From assembly GCA_021153265.1 (NCBI GenBank), contig JAGKTU010000039.1, positions 1 through 28,009 on the forward strand: a stretch of DNA of 28,009 bases, in the 5' to 3' direction. Below the pieces are notes generated by a model that was given only the letters and a program-made list of their open reading frames with translations, was not told the DNA's origin and ran no database searches. Position 1 is the stretch's first letter, and the number at the start of each line of letters is the position of its first letter. The position numbers were made by a program, and so were the translations under genes. Shown piece by piece: positions 7,014 through 15,367 of the stretch. This DNA is from Clostridia bacterium. GTDB taxonomy: Bacteria > Bacillota > Clostridia > Oscillospirales > Oscillospiraceae.

Positions 7014-7595
7014 TTATGCTTCCATTATACCGATATTGCGCAAAAATGCAACACATTTCGTTGCGAACGCATCTAATTGGCCATCATTTTCCAGTGTCCA
7101 GCCGCATTTTTCGGCAAACCACTGGTTTTCGTGCTGGGCTTCGATCCGTTTCCGGGCATAGCTTTCCAAAATGCCCTCCCGTTTCATCAGCCGCTTCACC
7201 CGTTCCTCTGTGGGGGCGGTGATGGCCACAGTCACATCGCACAGTTCCGCCAAACCACCCTCGTGGAGGGCGATGGCGTCGATGGCAGCGAGCCGCGGCT
7301 TGCTTTCCAGCCGCCGCAGGACTTCGTCTTTCACCGCCTTGTGGGTAATGGCGTTCAGATCCTCCAGCGCATGGGGGTCAGCGAACACAATGCCGCCCAA
7401 CTTTTTTCTCTGGAGCATGCCGTCCTCCACCGTGCCGGGGAATCGACCTTCGATGGCGTTAAGCAGGGAAGTATCCGTTTTTAAAAGCTGGTGATAGATA
7501 GCATCGCAGTCCAAAACCAAGCCGCCATTTTCTCGAATCAGGTTCAGCAGAGTGGTCTTTCCGCAGCCTGTGCCGCCGGTGATGCCGATGATCAT
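7014..7595 (-). CDS. coaE: Dephospho-CoA kinase
   Basis: CoaE phosphorylates the 3' hydroxyl of the ribose of dephospho-CoA, the last step of coenzyme A synthesis. The 193-residue protein starts MIIGITGGTGCGKTTLLNLI, with a complete P-loop. Later come the family segments LDAIEGR-like (LLNAIEGRFPG), IDAIALHEGGLAELCD and TEERVKRLMKREG. The ATG at 7595 overlaps the stop of the upstream Sua5 gene by 4 bases (ATGA) and is preceded by GGAGGAGGA; the longer open frame upstream overlaps Sua5 and is discarded. Translation is probably coupled to Sua5. Confidence 0.95.
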   Translation of the reverse strand: MIIGITGGTGCGKTTLLNLIRENGGLVLDCDAIYHQLLKTDTSLLNAIEGRFPGTVEDGMLQRKKLGGIVFADPHALEDLNAITHKAVKDEVLRRLESKPRLAAIDAIALHEGGLAELCDVTVAITAPTEERVKRLMKREGILESYARKRIEAQHENQWFAEKCGWTLENDGQLDAFATKCVAFLRNIGIMEA

Positions 7596-8626
7596 GCTTC
7601 CTCCTCCGCGTCCACGATGTGGAACGCCGCGGCTTTCTTCAGCCGGTTCTGCACCGCATAGGCTACGCCGCCGCCCACGGGACACCGGGCGTAAACTTGG
7701 TGGATCTTCGGGTCATCCAGCTCCCGCAGCGCGGCGAAAAGCCCTGCGGACAGCGTGTTTACATCCGCCTCCCGTCCGTAGGACAGGGGATCACAGCCTT
7801 CATACAGCGGAAGCTCTTCTTCAAAGCACAGCACCCGGTCGCCGGGGACAAAATGGGCCTTGATGTAGCTGGCAGCCTTCTCCCGACTGCCGGAAACGAT
7901 GACCACCTCGCTCTGAGGGGCGTAATGCTTGTATTTCATGCCGGGGGCCTTCACCACTTCGTCCTTGTCGATCTGAGCGGTGACAGCCTTGTCCACGATC
8001 AGATCCCCCAGCACCTCAATCAGTTCCTCCGGGGTAATTCCACCGGGCCGCAGCAGCCGGGGCCGTTCCTCGGTCAAGTCCACGATGGTGCTTTCCACAC
8101 CCACCCGGCAGCTGCCGCCGTCCACGATCAGCTCAATCTTGCCGTCATGGTCGTGCAGAACGTGCTGCGCCGTGGTGGTGGAGGGTTTGCCGGAAATATT
8201 GGCAGAGGGGGCAGCCAGCGGCACACCGGCCAGCCGGATGATCTCCCTCGTGATGTCGCTGTCGGGGCAGCGCACGGCAACGGTGGAAAGACCGCCGGTG
8301 GTGCGCTTGGGAACGTTGCTCCGTGCCGGAAGCACCATGGTCAGCGGGCCGGGCCAGAATTTTTCCGCCAGATCATAGGCCTTCTGGGGAATGTGGTGGC
8401 AGTATAGCTCGATCTGCTCCGGGCCGCACAGATGCAAAATCAGAGGATTGTCCTGAGGACGGCCCTTGGCCTCGAAGATCTTTGCCACAGCCTGTTCGTC
8501 CAGACCGTTGGCGCCCAGACCGTACACGGTCTCCGTAGGGATAGCGACCAATCCGCCGTTCATGATGATATTTGCCGCGGTAGGCGCGGTAATGGGGTCA
8601 AACGCAGAGAGGCATTGGGTTTTCAT
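7592..8626 (-). CDS. ywlC: L-threonylcarbamoyladenylate synthase (Sua5/YwlC)
   Basis: This enzyme makes threonylcarbamoyl-AMP from threonine, bicarbonate and ATP for the t6A37 modification of ANN-decoding tRNAs. At 344 residues it is the long Sua5/YwlC form. The YrdC domain (about 1-205) contains GGLVAIPTETVYGLGANG, KGRPQDNPLILH, the Thr-binding stretch KFWPGPLTMVL and PSANISGKPSTT. A C-terminal Sua5 domain follows. I prefer the ATG at 8626, with AGAGGTG 6 bases upstream, over a GTG at 8635 that falls inside that ribosome site. It overlaps coaE by 4 bases. Confidence 0.95.
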   Translation of the reverse strand: MKTQCLSAFDPITAPTAANIIMNGGLVAIPTETVYGLGANGLDEQAVAKIFEAKGRPQDNPLILHLCGPEQIELYCHHIPQKAYDLAEKFWPGPLTMVLPARSNVPKRTTGGLSTVAVRCPDSDITREIIRLAGVPLAAPSANISGKPSTTTAQHVLHDHDGKIELIVDGGSCRVGVESTIVDLTEERPRLLRPGGITPEELIEVLGDLIVDKAVTAQIDKDEVVKAPGMKYKHYAPQSEVVIVSGSREKAASYIKAHFVPGDRVLCFEEELPLYEGCDPLSYGREADVNTLSAGLFAALRELDDPKIHQVYARCPVGGGVAYAVQNRLKKAAAFHIVDAEEEA

Positions 8627-8652
8627 AAAAAGCACCTCTTGTCAATAGGAAA

Positions 8653-8682
8653 ACAGGCAGCTGCGAACTTCGCAGCTGCCCA
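8653..8682 (-). terminator. Terminator after tpiA
   Basis: On the minus strand GGCAGCTGCGA (8680-8670) pairs perfectly with TCGCAGCTGCC (8666-8656), followed by TGTTTTCC. It separates trmL-pgk-tpiA from ywlC-coaE-M18, though read-through is likely as no strong promoter is visible in the 72-base gap. Confidence 0.75.
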
Positions 8683-8698
8683 TTCATAAGATGTAAAA

Positions 8699-9475
8699 TT
8701 AGACGGTGGGCTGGTTAGCTGCCTCGATGATCTTGACGAACTTCTCGGGCACCAGGGAAGCGCCGCCGATGAGGCCGCCGTCGATGTCGGGCTGAGCCAG
8801 CAGCTCGAAAGCGTTCTTCTCGTTCATGGAACCGCCGTACAGGATGGAGATAGCACGGGCGTTCTTGGAGGAGTACAGCTTGCGGACAACGCTGCGGATC
8901 ATCTCGCAGACTTCCTCAGCCTGCTCGGGAGTAGCGGTCAGACCAGTGCCGATGGCCCAGATGGGCTCGTAAGCGATGATGACCTTGCGGATCTTGTCCT
9001 CGGGGACGCCGGCCAGACCCAGCTTGATCTGCATGGTGATCCACTCAGCGGTGACACCGCTCTCGCGCTGCTCCAGGGATTCGCCGCAGCACATGATGGG
9101 GATCAGACCATTGTCCAGAGCAGCCAGAACCTTTGCATTGACATCAGCGTCGGTCTCGCCCATAGCGCGGCGCTCGGAGTGGCCGATGATGACGTACTTG
9201 CAGCCTGCGTCGGTCAGCATGTTGCAGGCAATCTCGCCGGTGTAGGCACCGGAAGCGTTGGCGTTGCAGTTCTCAGCGCCGATGCCGACTCTGGTCTCAC
9301 GCATAGCGCGGACAGCAGCGGGGATGCAGACAGCGGGAACGCACAGAGCAACGTCACACCAGCGGCCCTTGGGCATGATAGCCTTCAGCTGGGACATAAA
9401 CTCCTTGGTCTCGGAGGGGGTCTTGTTCATCTTCCAGTTACCGGCGATGACGGTCTTACGATACTTTCTGTTCAT
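8699..9475 (-). CDS. tpiA: Triosephosphate isomerase
   Basis: TpiA interconverts dihydroxyacetone phosphate and glyceraldehyde 3-phosphate in glycolysis. The 258-residue protein has the substrate Lys in VIAGNWKMNK near the N-terminus, the electrophilic His in YVIIGHSERRA, the catalytic Glu in IIAYEPIWAIGTG, and the phosphate-gripper segments SILYGGSMNEKNA and DGGLIGGASL. All are intact. The ribosome site AAGGAG lies 9 bases upstream. It lies downstream of pgk in the same direction, a common glycolytic pairing; gapA is not in the window. Confidence 0.97.
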   Translation of the reverse strand: MNRKYRKTVIAGNWKMNKTPSETKEFMSQLKAIMPKGRWCDVALCVPAVCIPAAVRAMRETRVGIGAENCNANASGAYTGEIACNMLTDAGCKYVIIGHSERRAMGETDADVNAKVLAALDNGLIPIMCCGESLEQRESGVTAEWITMQIKLGLAGVPEDKIRKVIIAYEPIWAIGTGLTATPEQAEEVCEMIRSVVRKLYSSKNARAISILYGGSMNEKNAFELLAQPDIDGGLIGGASLVPEKFVKIIEAANQPTV

Positions 9476-9575
9476 ATTATGTGTCTCCTTGTTATCGTTA
9501 CATCTAAGCCAAAACGGTGGCAGGGATGCGAAAATACAAAATAATGGGTATGTTAAGGTTGATAAGTTTGCGCAG

Positions 9576-9604
9576 GTGAGGGCGGATGGTCACTCCGCCC
9601 TCAC
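9576..9604. repeat. Perfect 11-bp inverted repeat (hairpin) between pgk and tpiA
   Basis: GTGAGGGCGGA (9576-9586) and TCCGCCCTCAC (9594-9604) flank a 7-base loop. It could be a processing or attenuation hairpin in the pgk-tpiA transcript; there is no T-run, so a simple terminator is less likely. Confidence 0.65.
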
Positions 9605-9625
9605 AGTTAAGTCAGTGCGTAAGAA

Positions 9626-9658
9626 TTACTTGTCTTCCAGGCAAGCAATGCCGGGCAG
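9626..9658 (-). pseudogene. Duplicate of the 3' end of pgk
   Basis: On the minus strand this encodes LPGIACLEDK and a TAA stop, identical in protein to the last ten residues of the intact Pgk. The DNA differs at only one base over about 33 positions from 9784-9816. The preceding sequence no longer matches pgk. It looks like the remnant of a tandem duplication or recombination at the pgk end, with the rest deleted. Confidence 0.6.
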
Positions 9659-9783
9659 ATCGTCGAAATCAGCGAAATATTGTCCGTTTTGACCCGGAAG
9701 GGTCAAAACTCACCTATTTCTCTGTTTCTCCTCTCCCCACAAAAGCCATTTGTTTTTGCGGGGGCCCCGGAACTGCTCCGTCC

Positions 9784-10979
<1,196 letters not shown>

Positions 10980-10983
<4 letters not shown>

Positions 10984-11489
10984 GATGATTCCTCCGTATT
11001 GGTAATATGTGTTCTCATTTTTCCAAAATCCTGTAAATTGGGAAAGGACAATTGCCGAAGGGCCTCGAACACGGTCACAGCCACCGCGTTGCTCAGGTTC
11101 AGACTCCGTGCGGCCTCCCGCATGGGGATGCGGACGCAATCATCATAGTGCTGCTGAAGGAAATCTTCCGGCAGCCCCTTGGTCTCCTTGCCGAAGAAGA
11201 GGTAGCATTCGTCTTGGTAATCCGCCTCCACATAGCTCTTGGGAGCTTTTGTGGACAGACACCACATCTGACGCACATCGTTCTTCCGGAAGAAGTCCTC
11301 TAGATTTTCGTAGTCAAAAACCTCAACCAGATGCCAGTAGTCCAGACCTGCCCGCTTCACGGCCTTGTCAGAGATGTCAAAGCCAAGGGGGCGGATCAGG
11401 TGCAGCCGGCAGCCGGTGGCGGCGCAGGTCCGGGCGATGTTGCCGCAGTTCTGTGGGATCTCGGGTTCCACCAGAACGATATTGAGCAT
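10980..11489 (-). CDS. trmL: tRNA (cytidine/uridine(34)-2'-O)-methyltransferase
   Basis: TrmL is a SPOUT-class enzyme that 2'-O-methylates the wobble base of certain leucine tRNAs. The 169-residue protein starts MLNIVLVEPEIPQNCGNIAR, the family's N-terminal motif. It has LFFGKETKGLPEDFL and the C-terminal knot motif RIPMREAARSLNLSNAVAV that binds S-adenosylmethionine. I start at 11489 because MLNIVLVEPE is the usual family start and GAGGTG lies 6 bases upstream; an in-frame ATG two codons earlier is possible. It is the first gene of trmL-pgk-tpiA and is coupled to pgk by a 4-base overlap. Confidence 0.93.
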
Positions 11490-11547
11490 ATCCATCACCT
11501 CAGTCGAAAACACTTCGGACGGGGTCATCCATTCCCAGTCGCCCTCT

Positions 11548-11576
11548 ATTGTAGTCCAAAACGGCCGTAAAATCAA
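11548..11576 (-). promoter_or_regulatory. Promoter of trmL-pgk-tpiA
   Basis: On the minus strand TTGATT (11576-11571), a 17-base spacer and TACAAT (11553-11548). Confidence 0.6.
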
Positions 11577-11677
11577 TCTGAAATCTACTAAAAACAGAAC
11601 TTTTTTATACTATTCACATAAAAACTTTTTGCGGGGGCATAATTTTGTGTAAATTTGTAAGAATTGCATAGGAAACG

Positions 11678-11710
11678 CCGGATTTCTTGCCGCGGAAGGA
11701 AGAAATCCGG
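11678..11710. repeat. 11-bp perfect inverted repeat upstream of the yitT promoter
   Basis: CCGGATTTCTT (11678-11688) and AAGAAATCCGG (11700-11710) around an 11-base loop, with no T-run on either side. It ends 32 bases before the -35 box, so it could be an operator or an RNA hairpin of an unseen transcript. Confidence 0.5.
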
Positions 11711-11742
11711 GAGTGGAAGACAGATGTTTTTCGACAAAAGAC

Positions 11743-11772
11743 TTGACATTTCCGCGGTTCAACTGATAAAAT
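11743..11772 (+). promoter_or_regulatory. Promoter of the YitT-family gene
   Basis: TTGACA (11743-11748), an 18-base spacer and TAAAAT (11767-11772). Confidence 0.75.
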
Positions 11773-11783
11773 GACTGTGTATT

Positions 11784-11836
11784 AGGCGAAACGCCTCGAT
11801 CCACGTCTGTCAGGGAAAATCCGGCAGGCGTTTTTT
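11784..11836 (+). promoter_or_regulatory. Attenuator-like leader with mutually exclusive hairpins
   Basis: AGGCG (11784-11788) can pair with CGCCT (11792-11796). The same CGCCT can instead pair with a second AGGCG (11826-11830) that is followed directly by TTTTTT. This gives two alternative structures, one of them a terminator, within about 55 bases of the start point. What would switch it is unknown. Confidence 0.5.
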
Positions 11837-11857
11837 GTTTATGGGGGGAAATGGACC

Positions 11858-12730
11858 ATGGAACTGAAAAAACCGCACATGGCGACACTGCTCAATCTGC
11901 TGATGGTGCTGCTTGGCAATCTGGTGTACGTCCTGTCTGTCAAACTTTTCGTGCTGCCGGCGAACCTCATCAGTTGCGGCACCACGGGTCTGGGTCTGAT
12001 CGTCAGCCATCTGACCGATCTGTCCCTGTCGGGCTTTATTTTGATATTCAATATGTGCATGCTTGCTGTGGGCTGGTGGGGCTTTGGCCGCCGGTTTGTC
12101 ATGACCACGGTGTTCTCGTCCCTTTTTTACCCCATGGCGCTGGAGGTGCTGAACCGCCTGCTGGGAGACATCCGCATCACGGAGAATCTGCTTCTGAATG
12201 TACTGTTCGGAGGCATGGGTCTGGGCATGAGTTTGGGCCTGGTGGTCCGGGGCGGTGCATCCACCGGCGGTATGGATATTCCGCCCCTGCTGCTGAAAAA
12301 ATTCTTCCACATCCCGGTATCTGCCAGCCTCTGGGTCTTTGATTTTTGCATCATGCTGGGCCAGATGTCTTTCCATCCGGCGGAGGATCTGCTCTACGGT
12401 GTCCTGCTTCTGATTACCATATCCGTGACCTTAAATAAGACCCTCCTATTCGGCACCAGCCGGACGGAGGTCAAGATTATCAGCACCCACTCTTCCGAGA
12501 TCCGGGATGCCATCCTCTCCCGGATCGACCGGGGCTGCACCGTACTCCACGGCGAGGGCGGCTACCGCCGGGAAAATGCGGAGGTGATCCTCAGCGTGGT
12601 GTCCAATTACGAGCTTCCCCGGATCGAGCGGCTGGCCCGGGAGATCGACCCCACCTGTTTCATGATCATCAGCCGTGTTTCCGAGGTCTGGGGCCGGGGC
12701 TTCAGCCACGATAAGCACTACGAAGCTTAA
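11858..12730 (+). CDS. YitT family membrane protein
   Basis: This 290-residue protein has an N-terminal membrane domain (about 1-200) with five or six hydrophobic segments. A C-terminal soluble DUF2179 domain (about 205-290) follows, including EVKIISTHSSEIRDAILSR, GCTVLHGEGGY and FMIISRVSEVWGRGF. The loops VLPANLISCGTTGLGLIVSH and VVRGGASTGGMDIPP are typical of the YitT family, whose substrate and role are not established. The ATG at 11858 follows GGGGGGAA by 8 bases; an ATG at 11851 is out of frame. The gene is preceded by a good promoter and an attenuator-like leader and ends at a bidirectional terminator. Confidence 0.92.
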   Translation: MELKKPHMATLLNLLMVLLGNLVYVLSVKLFVLPANLISCGTTGLGLIVSHLTDLSLSGFILIFNMCMLAVGWWGFGRRFVMTTVFSSLFYPMALEVLNRLLGDIRITENLLLNVLFGGMGLGMSLGLVVRGGASTGGMDIPPLLLKKFFHIPVSASLWVFDFCIMLGQMSFHPAEDLLYGVLLLITISVTLNKTLLFGTSRTEVKIISTHSSEIRDAILSRIDRGCTVLHGEGGYRRENAEVILSVVSNYELPRIERLAREIDPTCFMIISRVSEVWGRGFSHDKHYEA

Positions 12731-12751
12731 CGATACCGCCTGCCAAAACAA

Positions 12752-12785
12752 ACATGCCCACCGATTTTTCGGCGGGCATGTTTTT
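12752..12785. terminator. Bidirectional terminator between YitT and OpgB-like genes
   Basis: ACATGCCC (12752-12759) pairs with GGGCATGT (12774-12781), with an inner CCG/CGG extension and a T-run on the plus strand. An A/T-rich run on the other side serves the convergent gene. Confidence 0.9.
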
Positions 12786-14316
12786 ATTCAAAATAGAAGT
12801 ATTTGGTATAGTACCGGGAGGTTCTGGCAAGTTCATCGTTGAACGCAGGATATCCCATCGTTTCCATCAACGTCGGCGTGCCGGAGAACAGGTTCGTTCC
12901 CAGACCCAGCCGGTTTCCTTCGATGGTGCAGCCCATGGCAGCCAAAGTGGTGGGGAACAGATCCATGGCGCAGAACTGGCGGTTTTCCGGCCGTTCGGGT
13001 ACTGCTGCCGGGTTGATGAAGCAGTTGTACACGGTACGGATGTACCCGTTGGGTATGTTGCGCTGGGCATAGGCGTTATCCATGGTAGGGTGGTCGCCAA
13101 CGAGAATGATGGTGGTATTCTCGTAAAAGGGTTGCTGCTGGATCCACTGCACAAATTCATCGACCTGCCGGCTGGAGCAGGCGAAAACATTTTCGTACTG
13201 CTCCTCGTAAGTATTCGTGCAGTTTTCGCAGAAATATCCGTCCACGTGGTGGGTGTCCGCAGTCAGCAGGGTAAATGTGAAGGGCTGGTCCTGTGCGGCG
13301 ATGTTTGTCAGTTCCTGCTGGGCGTAGGCGAAGAGCTTTTCGTCCTCCATACCCCACCACACCATATAATCCGGCGGAATGAATCCGCTTCCTTTGGCGG
13401 TGTGGATATCGTACACCATATCCACATTGTGGCCGGAAAAATACTGAAGCCGTCCGCCGAAGGCGGCGTCCGAGCCAAACATGACCGCCTGATAGTAGCC
13501 GTTCTCGTGGAGAACGTCGTAGATCGTGGTCAGACCCGGAAGGAATTCCCCCTCCTGACCGTAGTCATTGCCCTCGATGCCCGGTGGCGTTTTCAGCGGA
13601 ACACCGGAACTTTGCGAGACCAGAGCGGCGACGGTCCACGTGGTGCCGGAGACCATGCGAAAGCCGCCCACGCCTTCCGTGTGGGAGAAATTGACGTTCT
13701 CCTTCGCCAGCGCATGCAGCTCCGGGATGGTGTTGTAGGGCAGCGCACCGTTTTCCCCGGTGGACAGGAAGCCCACCTCCATGGATTCCAGATAGATGTA
13801 GATCAGATTCCGTTTTTTCTCCGGGAAGGTGATCTGTGTGGATTTCGGGTCCCGGTATTCTTCCTCATAGATTGTGGAAAGGGTGGCCAGATTTTTGATG
13901 TACTGATCCAGCTCCACATCCACCGCGGCATGATGGATCAGGCATCCGCATACCGCCACCGTTGCCACGGCAGCAACAACGGGATGCAGGGGAAACAGCT
14001 GCAGCCGCAGCCGCCCCAGAGGCAGCGACAGCTGCTTGCGGCATCTAAACAGCAGCACAAAGCAGGTTGCGGCGCTGCCGATCAGCGTTCCGGGCAGTAC
14101 CGCCTTCAGAAACGAGTGGATCAGGCTGCTGTCCATGCCGTTTAAGTCGGAGAACAGGGTATAAAGCACCGAATCAAAGCCAAGCTGACCGTAGACTTGG
14201 GCGTACCACTTTGCGGCAAAGAAACACAGAAAGGATACCGTCACCAGCACAACGCACACCGCGCCTGCGATGTATGACAGCAGCCGACCCCGCTTTTTGG
14301 TTTTGAAATCATCCAT
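12784..14316 (-). CDS. OpgB/LtaS-like phosphoglycerol transferase (alkaline-phosphatase superfamily)
   Basis: This predicted membrane-anchored enzyme of the sulfatase/phosphoglycerol transferase class probably moves glycerol phosphate onto a cell-envelope glycan or glycolipid. Residues 1-130 hold three hydrophobic segments, and the catalytic domain faces outside. Key motifs are the metal-site Glu in LIYIYLESMEVG (E177), the nucleophile Thr region SGTTWTVAALVSQSSGVPL (T228), the segment DTHHVDGYFCENC, and the metal pair in ILVGDHPTMDN. These match the Gram-negative OpgB/MdoB pattern better than S. aureus LtaS. I start at M 14316 (GAGGGTG upstream); an earlier in-frame ATG at 14337 is less well supported. 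At 510 residues it is somewhat shorter than LtaS or OpgB. Confidence 0.88.
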   Translation of the reverse strand: MDDFKTKKRGRLLSYIAGAVCVVLVTVSFLCFFAAKWYAQVYGQLGFDSVLYTLFSDLNGMDSSLIHSFLKAVLPGTLIGSAATCFVLLFRCRKQLSLPLGRLRLQLFPLHPVVAAVATVAVCGCLIHHAAVDVELDQYIKNLATLSTIYEEEYRDPKSTQITFPEKKRNLIYIYLESMEVGFLSTGENGALPYNTIPELHALAKENVNFSHTEGVGGFRMVSGTTWTVAALVSQSSGVPLKTPPGIEGNDYGQEGEFLPGLTTIYDVLHENGYYQAVMFGSDAAFGGRLQYFSGHNVDMVYDIHTAKGSGFIPPDYMVWWGMEDEKLFAYAQQELTNIAAQDQPFTFTLLTADTHHVDGYFCENCTNTYEEQYENVFACSSRQVDEFVQWIQQQPFYENTTIILVGDHPTMDNAYAQRNIPNGYIRTVYNCFINPAAVPERPENRQFCAMDLFPTTLAAMGCTIEGNRLGLGTNLFSGTPTLMETMGYPAFNDELARTSRYYTKYFYFE

Positions 14317-14392
14317 AGTTCGCACCCTCAACAGCATAAAAAAGTAGAAAAACAGGGAATTAAGTCTGCTTTTCAAGGTATTTTCTGTTATT

Positions 14393-14420
14393 ACTATAGC
14401 ATTTTCTCCCAGAAAGTCAA
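14393..14420 (-). promoter_or_regulatory. Promoter of the OpgB-like gene
   Basis: On the minus strand TTGACT (14420-14415), a 16-base spacer and TATAGT (14398-14393). Confidence 0.65.
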
Positions 14421-14489
14421 CACACGTCCCGTTTGGGCGATACAGGACCGTTTCCATCGCAGCCGCCTGTGGGAAATGAAAATTACCAG

Positions 14490-14518
14490 TTGTGCAACAG
14501 GAAAAAATCTGCTATAAT
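14490..14518 (+). promoter_or_regulatory. Promoter of rlmB and the P-type ATPase-like gene
   Basis: TTGTGC (14490-14495), a 17-base spacer and a perfect TATAAT (14513-14518). Confidence 0.7.
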
Positions 14519-14557
14519 GTATACAACTATAGCTATAACCAATTGGAGATGAACACT

Positions 14558-15367
14558 ATGAATGAGAAACATCGCCGTCCCAACCGCCCTGACCGTGCAG
14601 CGCCTGCTCCCGTTGAGGAGGTAGAGGGCCAGCTGGAGGGCCGCAACGCCTTGACCGAGGCTCTGCGCAGCGGCCGCACCATCGACAAGGTCTTTATCGC
14701 CGCCGGCGACACCGACAAGGGTCTGCAGCGGCTGGCAGCTCAGGCCAAGGAAGCCGGTGCCGTGGTGGTTCCTGTGGACCGCCGGAAGCTGGATGCCATG
14801 TCCACCACCCGGTCCCACCAGGGCGTCATCGCTCTGGCCGCCGCCCACACCTATTATACCATCGACGATATTCTGGAGGAGGCCGCTTCCCGTGGCGAGA
14901 CCCCTCTGATCATCATCTGCGACGAACTGTCTGACCCCCACAACCTTGGTGCCATCCTGCGAAGCGGCGAGTGCGCCGGCGCTCACGGTGTCATCATCCC
15001 CAAGCGCCGCAGCGTGGGTCTGACCGCCACCGTTGCCAAGGCATCCGCCGGCGCGGTGGAGTATATGAAGGTGTGCAAGGTCACCAATATCACCGCCGCC
15101 ATCCAGGAGCTGAAGGAAAAGGGTGTCTGGATCTTCGGCACTGCCGCCGAAGGCTCCATCCCCATGTACAAAGCCGATCTCACCGGCCCCACCGCCATCG
15201 TCATCGGCAACGAGGGCGAGGGCATGAGCCGTCTTGTGCAGAAAAGCTGCGACGTAACGGTCCACATCCCCATGAAGGGCCGCATCACATCCCTGAACGC
15301 CTCCGCAGCGGCATCCATTTTGCTGTACGAGGCTGTTCGCCAGCGCATAGGAGGAACCAATGGATAA
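14558..15367 (+). CDS. rlmB: 23S rRNA (guanosine-2'-O-)-methyltransferase RlmB-like (SpoU family)
   Basis: SpoU-family enzymes 2'-O-methylate rRNA or tRNA; the RlmB subgroup modifies G2251 in the peptidyl-transferase centre. The 269-residue protein has an N-terminal RNA-binding substrate domain (QLEGRNALTEALRSGRTIDK) and a C-terminal SPOUT knot. Its three signature motifs are DPHNLGAILRSGECAGAHG, AIVIGNEGEGMSR and SLNASAAASILLYEAVRQR. The residues before the motif are charged and disordered. I use the ATG at 14558, 9 bases after GGAG; an ATG at 14549 overlaps too closely. Its last codons overlap the start of the next gene by 8 bases. Confidence 0.93.
   Translation: MNEKHRRPNRPDRAAPAPVEEVEGQLEGRNALTEALRSGRTIDKVFIAAGDTDKGLQRLAAQAKEAGAVVVPVDRRKLDAMSTTRSHQGVIALAAAHTYYTIDDILEEAASRGETPLIIICDELSDPHNLGAILRSGECAGAHGVIIPKRRSVGLTATVAKASAGAVEYMKVCKVTNITAAIQELKEKGVWIFGTAAEGSIPMYKADLTGPTAIVIGNEGEGMSRLVQKSCDVTVHIPMKGRITSLNASAAASILLYEAVRQRIGGTNG

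Larger units (their letters stand above)
9476..9783. other. 308-base pgk-tpiA gap with hairpins and a pgk 3'-end copy
   Basis: No full gene is present. It holds a perfect 11-bp hairpin (9576-9604), a palindrome TTTTGACCC/GGGTCAAAA (about 9690-9710), and a duplicate of the last codons of pgk at 9626-9658. Neither hairpin has a clear T-run on the minus strand. Confidence 0.6.

Noticed and set aside
5679..7076. 465-codon plus-strand open frame opposite the M18 peptidase
   Set aside because: Its Val/Gly/Asp/Leu-rich translation is the reverse-frame shadow of a clear metallopeptidase gene with all motifs and a ribosome site.
9689..9711. Palindrome TTTTGACCC/GGGTCAAAA as a terminator
   Set aside because: The T-run precedes and the A-run follows the stem on both strands, the wrong order for intrinsic termination.
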